Source of the DNA: Neisseria montereyensis
GTDB taxonomy: Bacteria > Pseudomonadota > Gammaproteobacteria > Burkholderiales > Neisseriaceae
DNA length: 64,000 bases
Reading direction: 5' to 3'
NCBI RefSeq assembly: GCF_024834045.1
Contig: NZ_JANUXW010000001.1
Location: forward strand, 434,001 to 498,000
The first letter of the stretch is position 1; each line of letters opens with the position of its first letter. The notes below the pieces were generated by a model. That model did no database searches, was not told the origin of the DNA, and worked only from the letters and a program-made list of their open reading frames with translations. The translations under genes and the position numbers were made by a program. Shown in pieces: positions 46,841 to 56,051 of the stretch.

Positions 46841-46891
46841 TAAACCCCGTTGAGGCCGTCTGAATGTTTCAGGCGGCCTCAACGGGGTTTA
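46841..46891. repeat. Extended DUS palindrome
   Basis: The DUS pair (with one changed base, CAGGCGG) is extended outward by perfect complement AAACCCCGTTGA/TCAACGGGGTTT, giving a stem of about 23 bp with a 3-base loop. It lies 20 bases before the GAF-like gene, between it and the divergent tRNA-Leu. Confidence 0.8.
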
Positions 46892-46910
46892 AAAATAAAG
46901 AGAGGAAGCC

Positions 46911-47600
46911 ATGTCTGTTTTACTGATTAAAGATTATCTGCAAACTCAAGGAATGCGGTTGCCTGAAGAAGAGGTTAGAATAGCACACTTGGCCGCCCAA
47001 ACGGTGATGAATGCAGGGCAGGCTGCCATAGAACATCAGGTATTGTGGTATGAAAACCATGATATGGCATTGTCCGACCATATTGAGCAGGGTTCTGAAA
47101 ATGAAAAATGGCTAAAGCAGGTTTTTATGGCGTTAGATTCCGTATTCAGCCGTACCCAACCCACTCCGCAAAGTGCGGCGGTTTATTTGTTGATGCCGTC
47201 TGAAAAAGAAAAGCAGCCCTCTTTGGTGTCTTTAACTGCGCAAGGGAAGGCGCTTGAATCCAAATTGGATGTGACGGAAGAAAACAGCGATTCTTCTTTA
47301 GCCGTGCGCACCGCTCAAACGGGTTGGTCGAATATTGCCGCCGATATACCTTACTGGCTGGAACAGGAAGCCTTGCATGGTGATCATAATTTACGTTGTA
47401 ACAGCCAGCTCACTTTACCTGTTGCTACCGAAAACGGTACGGTATTGGGTATTGTGCATGTCGAATATGCCGAAAAAGATGTATTAGATGACAGCGTGCA
47501 AACCGATTGGGTGGCTTTGGCCTTAGCCTTAATCGATCCATTGAAAGCTTTATTAAAATTAGATTCGCAAGAAGATATACAAGAAGATAAAAATGACTAA
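46911..47600 (+). CDS. GAF-domain-like protein upstream of ribA
   Basis: A 229-residue cytoplasmic protein that looks like a GAF-type sensor or structural domain (the central and C-terminal part, [26 protein letters not shown], is typical of GAF beta strands). No cysteine or heme motif points to a ligand. The end of the gene overlaps ribA by eight bases, so they are co-translated and may be linked in riboflavin supply; that link is inferred. GAGAGGAAGCC precedes the ATG. ATGCCGTCTGAA, the DUS form used by N. meningitidis, lies inside at about 47194. Confidence 0.7.
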   Translation: MSVLLIKDYLQTQGMRLPEEEVRIAHLAAQTVMNAGQAAIEHQVLWYENHDMALSDHIEQGSENEKWLKQVFMALDSVFSRTQPTPQSAAVYLLMPSEKEKQPSLVSLTAQGKALESKLDVTEENSDSSLAVRTAQTGWSNIAADIPYWLEQEALHGDHNLRCNSQLTLPVATENGTVLGIVHVEYAEKDVLDDSVQTDWVALALALIDPLKALLKLDSQEDIQEDKND

Positions 47601-48180
47601 ACCACTAAAATTTGTCGCCTCCTGCCGGTTGCCGACCGAATGGGGTGTATTTACTATGCACGGCTTTGAAGAAGAAAGCGGGCAGGAACATGTTGCTTTA
47701 ACGATGGGGGATATTGACGACGGAGAAGCAGTTTTGGCACGCGTTCATTCGGAATGCCTTACGGGGGATGCGTTATTTTCTCAAAAATGTGATTGCGGCC
47801 CGCAGCTTCAGGCCGCCATGCAGGCCGTGCAAAAAGAAGGGCGCGGCGTGATTGTTTATCTGCGCCAAGAAGGGCGCGGTATCGGTTTGATTAATAAGAT
47901 TCGCGCCTATCATTTGCAAGATAACGGCTTGGATACGGTTGAAGCCAATCTGGCTTTGGGGCTACCGGTGGACGCCCGTGATTTTACTTTGGCCAAACAT
48001 ATCCTCGACCATTTAGGTGTGAAAGAAGTGAAGCTGCTGACCAATAATCCTGAAAAAATAGAGTCGCTAACCAATGCAGGTATTAATGTGGTTCAACGTA
48101 TGCCGCTGCAAGTGGGGGAAAACATCGAAAACAAGCGGTATTTAAATACCAAAGCGGAAAAGCTCGGTCATCTGTTTTAA
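47593..48180 (+). CDS. ribA: GTP cyclohydrolase II
   Basis: RibA starts riboflavin synthesis by opening GTP. The 195-residue single-domain protein has [23 protein letters not shown] with the three zinc cysteines, the [15 protein letters not shown] active-site loop, and [12 protein letters not shown]. It lacks the RibB (DHBP synthase) domain, as in E. coli RibA. ATG 47593 lies within the end of the preceding gene. Confidence 0.97.
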   Translation: MTKPLKFVASCRLPTEWGVFTMHGFEEESGQEHVALTMGDIDDGEAVLARVHSECLTGDALFSQKCDCGPQLQAAMQAVQKEGRGVIVYLRQEGRGIGLINKIRAYHLQDNGLDTVEANLALGLPVDARDFTLAKHILDHLGVKEVKLLTNNPEKIESLTNAGINVVQRMPLQVGENIENKRYLNTKAEKLGHLF

Positions 48181-48259
48181 TAAGGTAAATAGCTTTTAAA
48201 AATTAATTTTTAAATTTCATATGTTTGCTTAAAAAATAGATTGATATAGATAAAAATGC

Positions 48260-48288
48260 TTGCATGGTATGAGGAATTTTGGTTTAAT
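48260..48288 (+). promoter_or_regulatory. Promoter of the tRNA-Val/tRNA-Asp unit
   Basis: TTGCAT (48260-48265) and TTTAAT (48283-48288) are 17 bases apart, 15 bases before tRNA-Val. Confidence 0.65.
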
Positions 48289-48302
48289 CACGTTCTTGCA
48301 GC

Positions 48303-48378
48303 GGGTGATTAGCTCAGTTGGTAGAGCGTCTGCCTTACAAGCAGAATGTCGGCGGTTCGACTCCGTCATCACCCACCA
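48303..48378 (+). tRNA. tRNA-Val (anticodon UAC)
   Basis: 76 bases with encoded CCA. Acceptor GGGTGAT/ATCACCC, D arm AGCTCAGTTGGTAGAGC, anticodon arm CTGCCTTACAAGCAG, and T arm TTCGACT. Confidence 0.97.
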
Positions 48379-48390
48379 AGTTTTTTGTGC

Positions 48391-48467
48391 GGAGTGGTAG
48401 TTCAGTTGGTCAGAATACCGGCCTGTCACGCCGGGGGTCGCGGGTTCGAGCCCCGTCCACTCCGCCA
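48391..48467 (+). tRNA. tRNA-Asp (anticodon GUC)
   Basis: 77 bases with encoded CCA. Acceptor GGAGTGG/CCACTCC, discriminator G, anticodon loop CTGTCAC with GTC, and T arm CGGGTTCGAGCCCCG. It lies 12 bases after tRNA-Val in the same transcript. Confidence 0.97.
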
Positions 48468-48473
48468 ATCTTA

Positions 48474-48511
48474 TTAAAAAAACATCAATCTTCGGATTGA
48501 TGTTTTTTTAT
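48474..48511 (+). terminator. Terminator of the tRNA unit
   Basis: AAAAACATCAATC, TTCG loop, GATTGATGTTTTTTT: a strong stem with a stable tetraloop. Confidence 0.93.
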
Positions 48512-48525
48512 TTGCGTCATTCTTA

Positions 48526-48558
48526 TTAGGCCGTCTGAAACGTTTTCAGACGGCCTAA
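48526..48558. repeat. DUS inverted pair after the tRNA unit
   Basis: TTAGGCCGTCTGAA and its inverse, directly behind the tRNA terminator. It may act as a second terminator. Confidence 0.75.
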
Positions 48559-48806
48559 TTTTTATATTACCGATACGATTAATCGTTAATTAATGAACCA
48601 ATCGGGTTGTCCGGCATTACTTTAGCTTAAATCTATTATATCTGTTGCAAAATGGGTATATTTCTTAAAAAAATATAACTATATTTGTTAATGATGATTG
48701 TATTTCAATGTGTATATATTTACAATTAGATGTTAATTGTAAATTAAATGTTAATTTAGGCTGCCTGCCTAAATTTGGGTTACTCACTTGTCAACAAAGG
48801 GATATT

Positions 48807-50138
48807 ATGAAAAATATGTCTGCTAAAAATATTGTATTAACTGTAATTTGTTCTGCCGTATTGGCCGCTTGTGGCGGCGGAGGCGGTGGTGGCGGCATCG
48901 GTGTAAGTAGTGATTTGGTTGATAATGCGATTGCTTCTAAAGGCGTGATTGATCAAATTGAAGCGCTTCCTGCAGCCGAAAGCTTAAAGCCTGAGGATAT
49001 TGCAGCATTACAAAATGCAATTAATAATTATCAGAAATTATCTAATGAACAAAAAAGTTTAGTGCCACAAGCAAGCATAGATAAATTAAATAGCTTGATA
49101 GCGGCTTCGCAAGCTTTTAATAATAATAACAATCCAAGTGATAATAATAGTATCGGTGGTGCTGACGATATTGTAGATAACAATCCTTTACCTGCTCTAA
49201 ATGAGCCATCTCCTGCGCCGACAGCATTTTTAAGTGAAGCTATTAATGGTAAGGCGCAACAATTTAATCCTAATATGCAATTGCGTACGGTCAATAATGA
49301 ACTGTTAAGCAATCAATCTGTTTTGATTAGAGAAGTTGCTGTAGATGATTTAGGTGAGCCTACAGATCTTTCTAAACAAGATGCACTTGGTTTGTTGGGC
49401 TTGACTTTTAGAGATGACTTTGAAAATCCTGGAAATTCCCCAAATAGTATAGAGCGTATCAGTAAAATCAACTCTCAAGAAACTGTTTCTACAGGAAAAG
49501 AGAATGCAGCTGATATTGATGTACGTCGTGAAGTTGCATATCGTCAAGATAAAGATAAAAAAGTGTTAGACAGTAAATGGGACGGTATTTATGCGGTGCG
49601 TACTACAAACGGTATAACCATTGTTTTACGAGATCCGTCTGCTATCGGCTGGAAATATCAAACTTTCGCCCATTATTCTGATAAGGATAATAATATACTT
49701 GATGCGTATCAAACCATCGGTATTGAAACTCCGTCAGGAGCAATGCCTGCGAGCGGTACGGCAACTTATTCCGGCTTAACCACTGCTTATTTGGCTAATG
49801 GCGGCACCAGTCGCCAATTAACTGCCGATGTGAAAGCAGTAGCCGATTTTGCTAAGAAAAGCCTACGTTTTGAAACCAGCCAATCGCAATTACACGATTT
49901 GCAAAACAATGCCCGCGTTACAACCGCTGCCGAAGATTACAATATGAAAGGCTTGGCCTCTTGGCAAGCCAATAGCAATACTTTTAAAGGTAGTGCCAAT
50001 ACCGTTAATGGTATGAGTGGTGAATTGAACGGTAAATTCTTTGGTACATCGGCTGCGGAAATCGGTGGTACTTATGGCTTGAAAGATAGCAATAATACTC
50101 AACAGTTGATAGGCGGTTATGGTGCCAAACGTCAATAA
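48807..50138 (+). CDS. TbpB-fold surface lipoprotein (transferrin-binding-protein-like)
   Basis: A 443-residue lipoprotein. I start at 48807 (MKNMSAKNIVLTVICSAVLAAC), with AAAGGG upstream; a frame start at 48708 would disrupt the signal. The lipobox LAAC is followed by eight glycines, typical of neisserial surface lipoproteins exported by Slam. Residues 30-160 are low-complexity Asn/Ala/Ser-rich. The C-terminal 125 residues form a TbpB beta-barrel-like domain (TATYSGLTTAYL...GELNGKFFGTSAAEIGGTYG). The glycine codons are mixed, so no phase-variable G tract is present. Ligand unknown. No TonB receptor or Slam gene is adjacent. Confidence 0.8.
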   Translation: MKNMSAKNIVLTVICSAVLAACGGGGGGGGIGVSSDLVDNAIASKGVIDQIEALPAAESLKPEDIAALQNAINNYQKLSNEQKSLVPQASIDKLNSLIAASQAFNNNNNPSDNNSIGGADDIVDNNPLPALNEPSPAPTAFLSEAINGKAQQFNPNMQLRTVNNELLSNQSVLIREVAVDDLGEPTDLSKQDALGLLGLTFRDDFENPGNSPNSIERISKINSQETVSTGKENAADIDVRREVAYRQDKDKKVLDSKWDGIYAVRTTNGITIVLRDPSAIGWKYQTFAHYSDKDNNILDAYQTIGIETPSGAMPASGTATYSGLTTAYLANGGTSRQLTADVKAVADFAKKSLRFETSQSQLHDLQNNARVTTAAEDYNMKGLASWQANSNTFKGSANTVNGMSGELNGKFFGTSAAEIGGTYGLKDSNNTQQLIGGYGAKRQ

Positions 50139-50198
50139 ATTTTAATTTAAACAATAGGCTTAAAATTTAATTGTTTAGAATAAAATAAAATGGTAAAT

Positions 50199-50250
50199 AA
50201 GCCTGCTGATTTTTCTTTCTTTGGGAATGAATGATTAGCAGGTTTTTATT
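50199..50250 (+). terminator. Terminator after the TbpB-like gene
   Basis: GCCTGCTGAT and ATTAGCAGGT pair across a loop of about 20 bases, followed by TTTTATTTAT. Confidence 0.7.
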
Positions 50251-50312
50251 TATCGCTGAAATAAAAAGTGATGAAAGCTATTTATCTGACTTTATCATTA
50301 AAAACATAGAAA

Positions 50313-50340
50313 CGGCCGTCTGAAATATTTCAGACGGCCT
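50313..50340. terminator. DUS hairpin before the bdh gene end
   Basis: CGGCCGTCTGAA and its inverse, 4 bases apart, 49 bases past the bdh stop (minus strand) and between convergent genes. Confidence 0.75.
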
Positions 50341-50388
50341 TATTTCATCAGAGTATATCGCTATTGTGTTTCGATATACCCGATCATG

Positions 50389-51453
50389 TTATAAATTTGG
50401 GTTTACAATAATTTTTACTGCTGATTCGTTGTTGTGAATCAAAGTTTCAAATCCTTTAGAAACCAGTTCATCCAGCTTGATACGTTGGGTAATAAACGGT
50501 TCAAGGTTAATGAGACCGTCTTCAACCAATTTTATGGTATCACGATGGTTGTTCACATAGCCGATGGTGCCGCGCATATCCAGTTCTTTCATTACCATGC
50601 TGTGTACGTTTACCGTAGCCGGATGACTCCATATGGAAACAATAACGATAACACCGGCCGGCTTGGTGAGTTCGACCAAAGAATCCAGTACCTTATTCAC
50701 ACTGGTGCATTCAAACGCCACGTCAACACCGCGATCTTCGGTAATTTTCATCACTTCTTTGGCTAAATCCACTTCAGACGGGTCTAGAATGTAATCAGCC
50801 ACACCGCTTTCTTTGGCTTTTTCTTTGCGTTTGGCACTTAATTCGGTAAGGATAACGGTAATACCTTTGGCTTTGAGCACAGCTGCCAACAATAATCCGA
50901 TCGGGCCGCCGCCGCCGACTAACGCAATATCCCCTGCTTTGGCGCCGCTGCGTACAAATGCGTGATAGCCAACGGCCAACGGTTCGATTAAGGCTGCCTG
51001 ATCCAGTGGGATTTTATCCGAGATAGGATGTACCCAACGGCGTTTGACGGCAATTTTTTCAGACAAACCGCCCCCACGGCCGCCGAGGCCGATAAAGTTC
51101 ATATTTTTAGATAAATTATAATGATCACCGGGTCCGGTCGGAACATCATCGGCAACGATGTAGGGTTCTACCACCACATGTTGGCCGACTTTAATATCAT
51201 CTACGCCTTCACCGACGGCATAAACGACCCCCGAAAACTCATGCCCCATTGTGACGGGGGCGGATTCGCCCGAAATAGGGTGCGGATGACCGCAGGGCGG
51301 AATGAAAATGGGCCCTTCCATAAATTCGTGCAGGTCGGTGCCGCAGATGCCGCACCATGCAACTTTAATGCCGACTGTGCCGGGTTCTACGGTCGGTTCC
51401 GGAATGTCTTCAATTCTAATATCGCCTTTGTCATAAAAACGCGCTGCTTTCAT
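50389..51453 (-). CDS. Zinc-dependent butanediol dehydrogenase family protein
   Basis: A 354-residue medium-chain dehydrogenase/reductase. It has catalytic-zinc residues in WCGICGTDLHEF and MGHEFSG, EPLAVGYHAF, and the NAD-binding GGGGPIGLLLAAVLKAKG. The long loop between Cys41 and the GHE motif (FMEGPIFIPPCGHPHPIS) is the pattern of (R,R)-butanediol dehydrogenases (BdhA/ButB), which interconvert acetoin and 2,3-butanediol. The usual four-cysteine structural zinc loop is absent. TAGGAGG precedes the ATG. No acetoin-forming genes are nearby. Confidence 0.88.
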   Translation of the reverse strand: MKAARFYDKGDIRIEDIPEPTVEPGTVGIKVAWCGICGTDLHEFMEGPIFIPPCGHPHPISGESAPVTMGHEFSGVVYAVGEGVDDIKVGQHVVVEPYIVADDVPTGPGDHYNLSKNMNFIGLGGRGGGLSEKIAVKRRWVHPISDKIPLDQAALIEPLAVGYHAFVRSGAKAGDIALVGGGGPIGLLLAAVLKAKGITVILTELSAKRKEKAKESGVADYILDPSEVDLAKEVMKITEDRGVDVAFECTSVNKVLDSLVELTKPAGVIVIVSIWSHPATVNVHSMVMKELDMRGTIGYVNNHRDTIKLVEDGLINLEPFITQRIKLDELVSKGFETLIHNNESAVKIIVNPNL

Positions 51454-51979
51454 AATAACCTCCTAGTAGTTTGGTTTGAGGATTAGAACAAGCGATTTCA
51501 TTAAAACCGTTAGGCCTTCATTGGTATAAATTGAGATAAAATATAAATATTGTTTAATATTTATAGCTTTTAAATTTAGTATGACATAATATTGAAATCA
51601 CGAAGCGGGTAGAAATGGTCGCTTGATGATTGTTTGTGAGCGGTAAGAAATTATGAATATAATATTAAAGACAAATAGTTATTTTCTTAAAAAATGGTTT
51701 TTTATATTTTATAAAATATATGATTTTTTATCAGTATAAAAATGTAATTTTATATTATTAATATATAAAAATATTTGAAAATAGAGATTGTTATAATTAT
51801 ATTTTTGCTAATTAGATGTTGATTTTTCGAGTGGTTATTCCAACCGTTTTTTGCTGATAGCGGAATAGCTGTTGAGAGTGAAGAATCAAAGTGTAAAGCC
51901 TAAAGTAAAAATTTGAGATTTAACCCAACAGTGGGTACAATCGCTTCCTGTTTTGCTTTAAAAAATTGAAGAGAATGAT
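51454..51979. other. Long AT-rich intergenic region between bdh and ptsN
   Basis: 526 bases without a credible ORF. The part at 51640-51800 is extremely AT-rich (long TTTATA/ATATAAAA runs) and may bend or bind nucleoid proteins. Both divergent promoters must be here. No DUS is present. Confidence 0.5.
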
Positions 51980-52429
51980 ATGAGTCTGATTAGCGAAATC
52001 TTGCCCTTATCCCATATTGTGCTGGATTTGGATGTCAGCAGTAAAAAACGTGTGTTTGAACAAGCCGGCCTTTTGTTGGAAAACGAGGCGTCTTTGGCAC
52101 GTTCCGATGTGTTTGATTGTTTGTTTTCCCGTGAGAAATTGGGCACGACCGGATTGGGGCAGGGTGTGGCGATTCCGCATGGCCGCCATGCTTCGGTTAA
52201 AAAGGCGGTAGGTGCGTTTTTCCGTACCAAAGAGCCTATTCCTTTCGATGCACCTGATGGCAAACCTGTTTCGCTGATTTTTGTATTGTTGGTGCCTGAA
52301 AATGCTACTAACGAACATCTGGAAGTGCTATCCAAACTGGCAGGCAGATTTTCTCAAAAAGCCGTGCGCGATGCTTTAATGACGGCTTCTTCCGCCGAAG
52401 AAGTGCAACGGCTGCTAAGTGAAGACTAA
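51980..52429 (+). CDS. ptsN: PTS IIA-like nitrogen regulatory protein
   Basis: EIIA-Ntr is a phosphocarrier protein of the regulatory phosphotransferase system. The 149-residue protein has the phosphorylation site GVAIPHGRH (His67). [29 protein letters not shown] fits the family core. GAAGAG precedes the ATG. It starts the ptsN-hprK-rapZ operon, which joins three regulators of carbon/nitrogen and envelope metabolism. Confidence 0.95.
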   Translation: MSLISEILPLSHIVLDLDVSSKKRVFEQAGLLLENEASLARSDVFDCLFSREKLGTTGLGQGVAIPHGRHASVKKAVGAFFRTKEPIPFDAPDGKPVSLIFVLLVPENATNEHLEVLSKLAGRFSQKAVRDALMTASSAEEVQRLLSED

Positions 52430-52431
52430 TT

Positions 52432-53394
52432 ATGCCCAGTATTTCAGTACGCCGTCTTTATCAGGATAACCAGCGTAAATTGCAGCTGGGCTGGGCAGCC
52501 GGTACGGCCGGTGCAGATAACCGTATTGATGTGAAGGCCGACAAACCCACTTTGGCGTTGGTCGGCCATTTAAATTTTATCCACCCTAATCAAGTGCAGG
52601 TATTGGGTGTGGCAGAGGTGGAATATCTTCAGCGCATGGAGTCTGGGGAAACCGCTGTTGGATTCGATGCGCTTTTCGATTTGCCGATGGCGCTGGCGAT
52701 TGTAGCCAATGATTTACCGGTACCGCCTGTCTTGCGGGACTATTGTCATACCAATAATGTGCCGCTGTTGGTTTCCAAGCGCGAAAGCCCGTATCTGATG
52801 GATGTGTTGCGGATTTATCTGCAAAGGGTATTGGCTGTTTCTACGGTAAAACACGGTGTGTTTCTCGATGTATTTGAAATCGGTGTGTTGATTACCGGCC
52901 AATCCGGTTTGGGTAAAAGCGAATTGGCGTTGGAATTGATTTCACGCGGGCATAGTTTGGTTGCCGATGATGCGGTCGAATTATACCGCACCGGGCCGGA
53001 AACTTTAGATGGCCGCTGCCCGCCGATGTTGCGTGATTTCCTTGAAGTGCGGGGGCTGGGCGTACTCAATATCCGCCATATTTTTGGTGAAACTTCTATC
53101 AGACCGAAAAAAATATTACAATTGATTATTAATTTGGTTCCGGCAGACGATGAATACATGAAACGGCTTGACCGTTTAAGTATCCGCACCGAAACCGAAT
53201 CTATTTTGGATGTGAATGTCCGTTCGGTAACGCTGCCGGTTGCCATTGGCCGCAACTTGGCGGTATTGGTGGAGGTGGCGGTGCGTAATTATATTTTGCA
53301 GTTACGCGGAAAAGACAGCACCAAAGAATTTTTAGAGCGTCACCAAAGTATGTTGAAAGAAGACGAAACCAATCATGAAAATAGTGTTGATTAG
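52432..53394 (+). CDS. hprK: HPr kinase/phosphorylase
   Basis: HprK phosphorylates and dephosphorylates the seryl site of HPr. The 320-residue protein has the N-terminal domain and then the P-loop GQSGLGKSE (residues 156-164), the HprK motif DDAVELY and the signature [16 protein letters not shown]. It is two bases after ptsN and its end overlaps rapZ by 20 bases. In Neisseria it pairs with an incomplete PTS and therefore has a regulatory role. Confidence 0.96.
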   Translation: MPSISVRRLYQDNQRKLQLGWAAGTAGADNRIDVKADKPTLALVGHLNFIHPNQVQVLGVAEVEYLQRMESGETAVGFDALFDLPMALAIVANDLPVPPVLRDYCHTNNVPLLVSKRESPYLMDVLRIYLQRVLAVSTVKHGVFLDVFEIGVLITGQSGLGKSELALELISRGHSLVADDAVELYRTGPETLDGRCPPMLRDFLEVRGLGVLNIRHIFGETSIRPKKILQLIINLVPADDEYMKRLDRLSIRTETESILDVNVRSVTLPVAIGRNLAVLVEVAVRNYILQLRGKDSTKEFLERHQSMLKEDETNHENSVD

Positions 53395-54220
53395 CGGGCT
53401 TTCCGGTTCGGGAAAATCTGTTGCGCTCAAACTCTTGGAGGATTTGGGTTATTACTGTGTTGATAATCTGCCTATCAGCTTGCTACCCAAATTAGTGCAA
53501 TATCATAATGAAAACAGCGGTAACCAACAGTTGGGTATCAGTATTGATATCCGTTCCCGTATTGATATTAAAGAGGCGCAACATGAACTTCAATTATTGC
53601 GCGATCAAGGGCATAACGTCGAAATCCTCTTTTTAGAAGCGGAAGAAAGTGTTCTGATACGCCGTTTTTCCGAAACGCGCCGAAGTCATCCGCTTTCAGG
53701 CCAAACGTTTACACTTTTGGAAAGCCTGCAAAAAGAAATGGAATGGCTGTATCCTTTACGCGAATTGGCCTATTGTATCGATACATCCAAAATGAATGCC
53801 CAGAAGTTGCGCTATACCGTACAAAAATGGTTGAAACTCGAACGCAAGGGTTTATTGGTGATTTTAGAGTCGTTCGGCTTTAAATACGGCGTACCGACCA
53901 ATGTGGATTTTTTGTTTGATATGCGTAGTTTGCCGAATCCGTATTACGATACCGAATTACGCCCTTACTGCGGCATGGATAAGCCCATTCAAGACTATTT
54001 GAGTGCGCAAGCGGAAGTGGGGGAAATGATTGATGATATTAGCGGTTTTATGAGCCGTTGGTTGCCGCGAATGCAGGTAGAAGGCAAAAGTTATGTGACC
54101 ATCGGCATAGGTTGTACGGGCGGGCAGCACCGTTCGGTTTATGTTGTGGAAACTTTGGCGGAGCGATTGAAAGGGCAATATGAATTGCTGGTTCGCCACC
54201 GTCAACTGACACGGATTTGA
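53375..54220 (+). CDS. rapZ: RNase adapter protein RapZ
   Basis: RapZ is a nucleotide-binding adapter that in E. coli senses glucosamine-6-phosphate and guides RNase E to the GlmZ RNA. The 281-residue protein has Walker [11 protein letters not shown] (8-17), [31 protein letters not shown] and the C-terminal [17 protein letters not shown] with the conserved histidine and arginine. The start lies within hprK (20-base overlap), so it is coupled. The GlmZ partner in Neisseria is unknown. Confidence 0.95.
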   Translation: MKIVLISGLSGSGKSVALKLLEDLGYYCVDNLPISLLPKLVQYHNENSGNQQLGISIDIRSRIDIKEAQHELQLLRDQGHNVEILFLEAEESVLIRRFSETRRSHPLSGQTFTLLESLQKEMEWLYPLRELAYCIDTSKMNAQKLRYTVQKWLKLERKGLLVILESFGFKYGVPTNVDFLFDMRSLPNPYYDTELRPYCGMDKPIQDYLSAQAEVGEMIDDISGFMSRWLPRMQVEGKSYVTIGIGCTGGQHRSVYVVETLAERLKGQYELLVRHRQLTRI

Positions 54221-54225
54221 CAGTG

Positions 54226-54270
54226 TTTTCAGACGGCCTTACTTCATACTGAAATAGGCCGTCTGAAAAC
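54226..54270. repeat. DUS pair after rapZ (outward-facing)
   Basis: TTTTCAGACGGCCTT and AAATAGGCCGTCTGAAAA face in the opposite order to the other pairs, about 16 bases apart. The stem would be 11-12 bp. It may end the ptsN operon. Confidence 0.65.
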
Positions 54271-54418
54271 ATGAAGAAATTAAATCTAAATACAATATGT
54301 TATAATCTCAAACCTATGCAGGCAGCCTTTATCGGCTGCCTGATTCGTTACTTTATTATGAGTGCTGCCGTTGTTTTCAGACGGCCTTCTATTTTTTGAA
54401 ATTTTAAAGGGAATAAAT

Positions 54419-55360
54419 ATGGCCATACAATGGTTTCCCGGCCACATGAATAAGGCGAAAAAAGCCATTGCCGAGCGTATTAAAAGTATTGATATGGTGG
54501 TGGAAATGTTGGATGCCCGATTGCCGGCATCCAGTGAAAATCCGCTATTGGCACAACTTTCCCGTGGCAAGCCGAAATTAAAAATCCTCAATAAGCAAGA
54601 CCTTGCCGATCCGGAGCGCACTGAGGTTTGGCTGGCATACTATAACAATCTGCCGGATACGCAGGCCATTGCGCTGGATTCTTCCGAAAAGGCGGCAACG
54701 GCTAAAATTACCCGTGCCTGCCGTGCCATGATGCCGAATCGCGGCGGGATTGATAAACCGTTGCGCGTTTTGATTTGCGGTATTCCGAATGTCGGTAAAT
54801 CGACATTGATTAACGGCATGACCGGGAAAAAATCTGCTAAAACCGGCAATGAACCGGGAATTACCAAAGCGGAGCAGCGATTATTTTTGGCGGACGACTT
54901 CTGGCTTTATGATACGCCGGGTATGTTGTGGCCGAAAATTATTGTCGAGGAGGGTGGCTATAATCTGGCGGCCAGCGGTGCCGTCGGCAGGAATGCATTG
55001 GATGAGGAAGAGGTGGCATTGGAATTGCTGGATTATTTGCGCCGCCATTATCTTACTTTATTGCAAGCCCGTTATCAGGCCGATAAAGATGCTTCCAGCC
55101 ATTGGAACGATAATGAATGGTTGGAATGGGTGGCCAAAAAACGCGGAACCATTTTAAGTGGCGGGCGTATTAATTATCAGAAAGCCGCTGAAAATGTGTT
55201 AACCGATTTTCGTGACGGCCAAATCGGTAGGATTACACTGGAAACGCCGAACCAATGGGAAGCGTGGCTCAAGAAAGCCCGCCAGAAAGAAGCCGAGTTA
55301 AAAGCACTGCGCGAAGCGCGTAAAGCAGAAAGAAAAGGACATAGGCCGTCTGAAAAATAG
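54419..55360 (+). CDS. rbgA: Ribosome biogenesis GTPase YlqF/RbgA
   Basis: A 313-residue circularly permuted GTPase that helps mature the large ribosomal subunit. I start at 54419 (MAIQWFPGHMNKAKK), the family's typical N-terminus, with AAAGGG before it. The motif order is permuted: G4 NKQD (about residues 59-62), then G1 GIPNVGKST, G2 and G3 DTPG. The C-terminal helical domain ends with a basic tail. A second DUS overlaps the stop codon, and a third follows. Confidence 0.93.
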   Translation: MAIQWFPGHMNKAKKAIAERIKSIDMVVEMLDARLPASSENPLLAQLSRGKPKLKILNKQDLADPERTEVWLAYYNNLPDTQAIALDSSEKAATAKITRACRAMMPNRGGIDKPLRVLICGIPNVGKSTLINGMTGKKSAKTGNEPGITKAEQRLFLADDFWLYDTPGMLWPKIIVEEGGYNLAASGAVGRNALDEEEVALELLDYLRRHYLTLLQARYQADKDASSHWNDNEWLEWVAKKRGTILSGGRINYQKAAENVLTDFRDGQIGRITLETPNQWEAWLKKARQKEAELKALREARKAERKGHRPSEK

Positions 55361-55372
55361 GCCGTCTGAAAC
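55342..55372 (+). repeat. Two direct DUS copies at the rbgA end
   Basis: TAGGCCGTCTGAAAAA and TAGGCCGTCTGAAACC are side by side in the same orientation; the first lies in the coding sequence and the stop TAG joins the second. Unlike the inverted pairs, this cannot form a hairpin. Confidence 0.85.
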
Positions 55373-55394
55373 CTTATTGCACACGATTTAAATC

Positions 55395-56012
55395 ATGACT
55401 GAAAAAATTCTACCTGATGCACTGATTGAAGCCGCCTTGTTAACGCAAACCGAGCCGTTGAGCGAGAAAACCATGCGTGAATTGTGTGTGCCGCCTTTGT
55501 CACAAGATAAGCTGATTGATGTGTTGGCCACTTTGAAAAACCGCTGGCAAAATCGAGCCTTGCAATTGGTGCACACTCATGAAGGCTGGCGTTTTCAAAT
55601 CGCGCAAGCGGCCTTCGAGCGGCTTGGCAGTTTGCAGGAACAGCGTGCGCCGCGTTATTCGCGTGCGGTAATGGAAACACTGGCGATTATTGCGTATCAA
55701 CAGCCGGTTACGCGGGGCGATATTGAGGGCATACGCGGGGTGGCAGTATCGCAAAATGTAATGCAGACCTTGCAGGATAGGGGCTGGATTGAGGTAATCG
55801 GGCATCGCGATTCAATAGGCCGTCCGGCATTATGGGCAACTACTTCGGTATTTTTAAGCGATTTGCAGTTGGAAAGTTTGGAGTCGCTGCCGCCGTTAAC
55901 GGAATTGGGCGAACTGGTTTTACCCGAGATTGCGGCGGAACGTGTCAGCCAAGATGAAACTACGGAAGTACAGGCTGAAGAGGTTGAGTCTCAAGAAAAT
56001 TCTTTGTCATAA
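55395..56012 (+). CDS. scpB: Segregation and condensation protein B
   Basis: ScpB is the kleisin-binding winged-helix subunit of the SMC-ScpAB complex. The 205-residue protein has two winged helices, with ETLAIIAYQQPVTRGDIEGIRGV at about residues 94-116 and WIEVIGHRDSIGRPALWATT following. The C-terminal 30 residues are acidic and variable. It is close behind rbgA on the same strand. scpA is not in the window. Confidence 0.95.
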   Translation: MTEKILPDALIEAALLTQTEPLSEKTMRELCVPPLSQDKLIDVLATLKNRWQNRALQLVHTHEGWRFQIAQAAFERLGSLQEQRAPRYSRAVMETLAIIAYQQPVTRGDIEGIRGVAVSQNVMQTLQDRGWIEVIGHRDSIGRPALWATTSVFLSDLQLESLESLPPLTELGELVLPEIAAERVSQDETTEVQAEEVESQENSLS

Positions 56013-56051
56013 CAAATATCCGTTTCAGACGGCCTTAATGGTTTTTGGAGG

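Noticed and set aside
48880-48900. Phase-variable poly-G tract in the TbpB-like gene
   Set aside because: The eight glycines are encoded by mixed GGC, GGA and GGT codons; no homopolymer for slippage.
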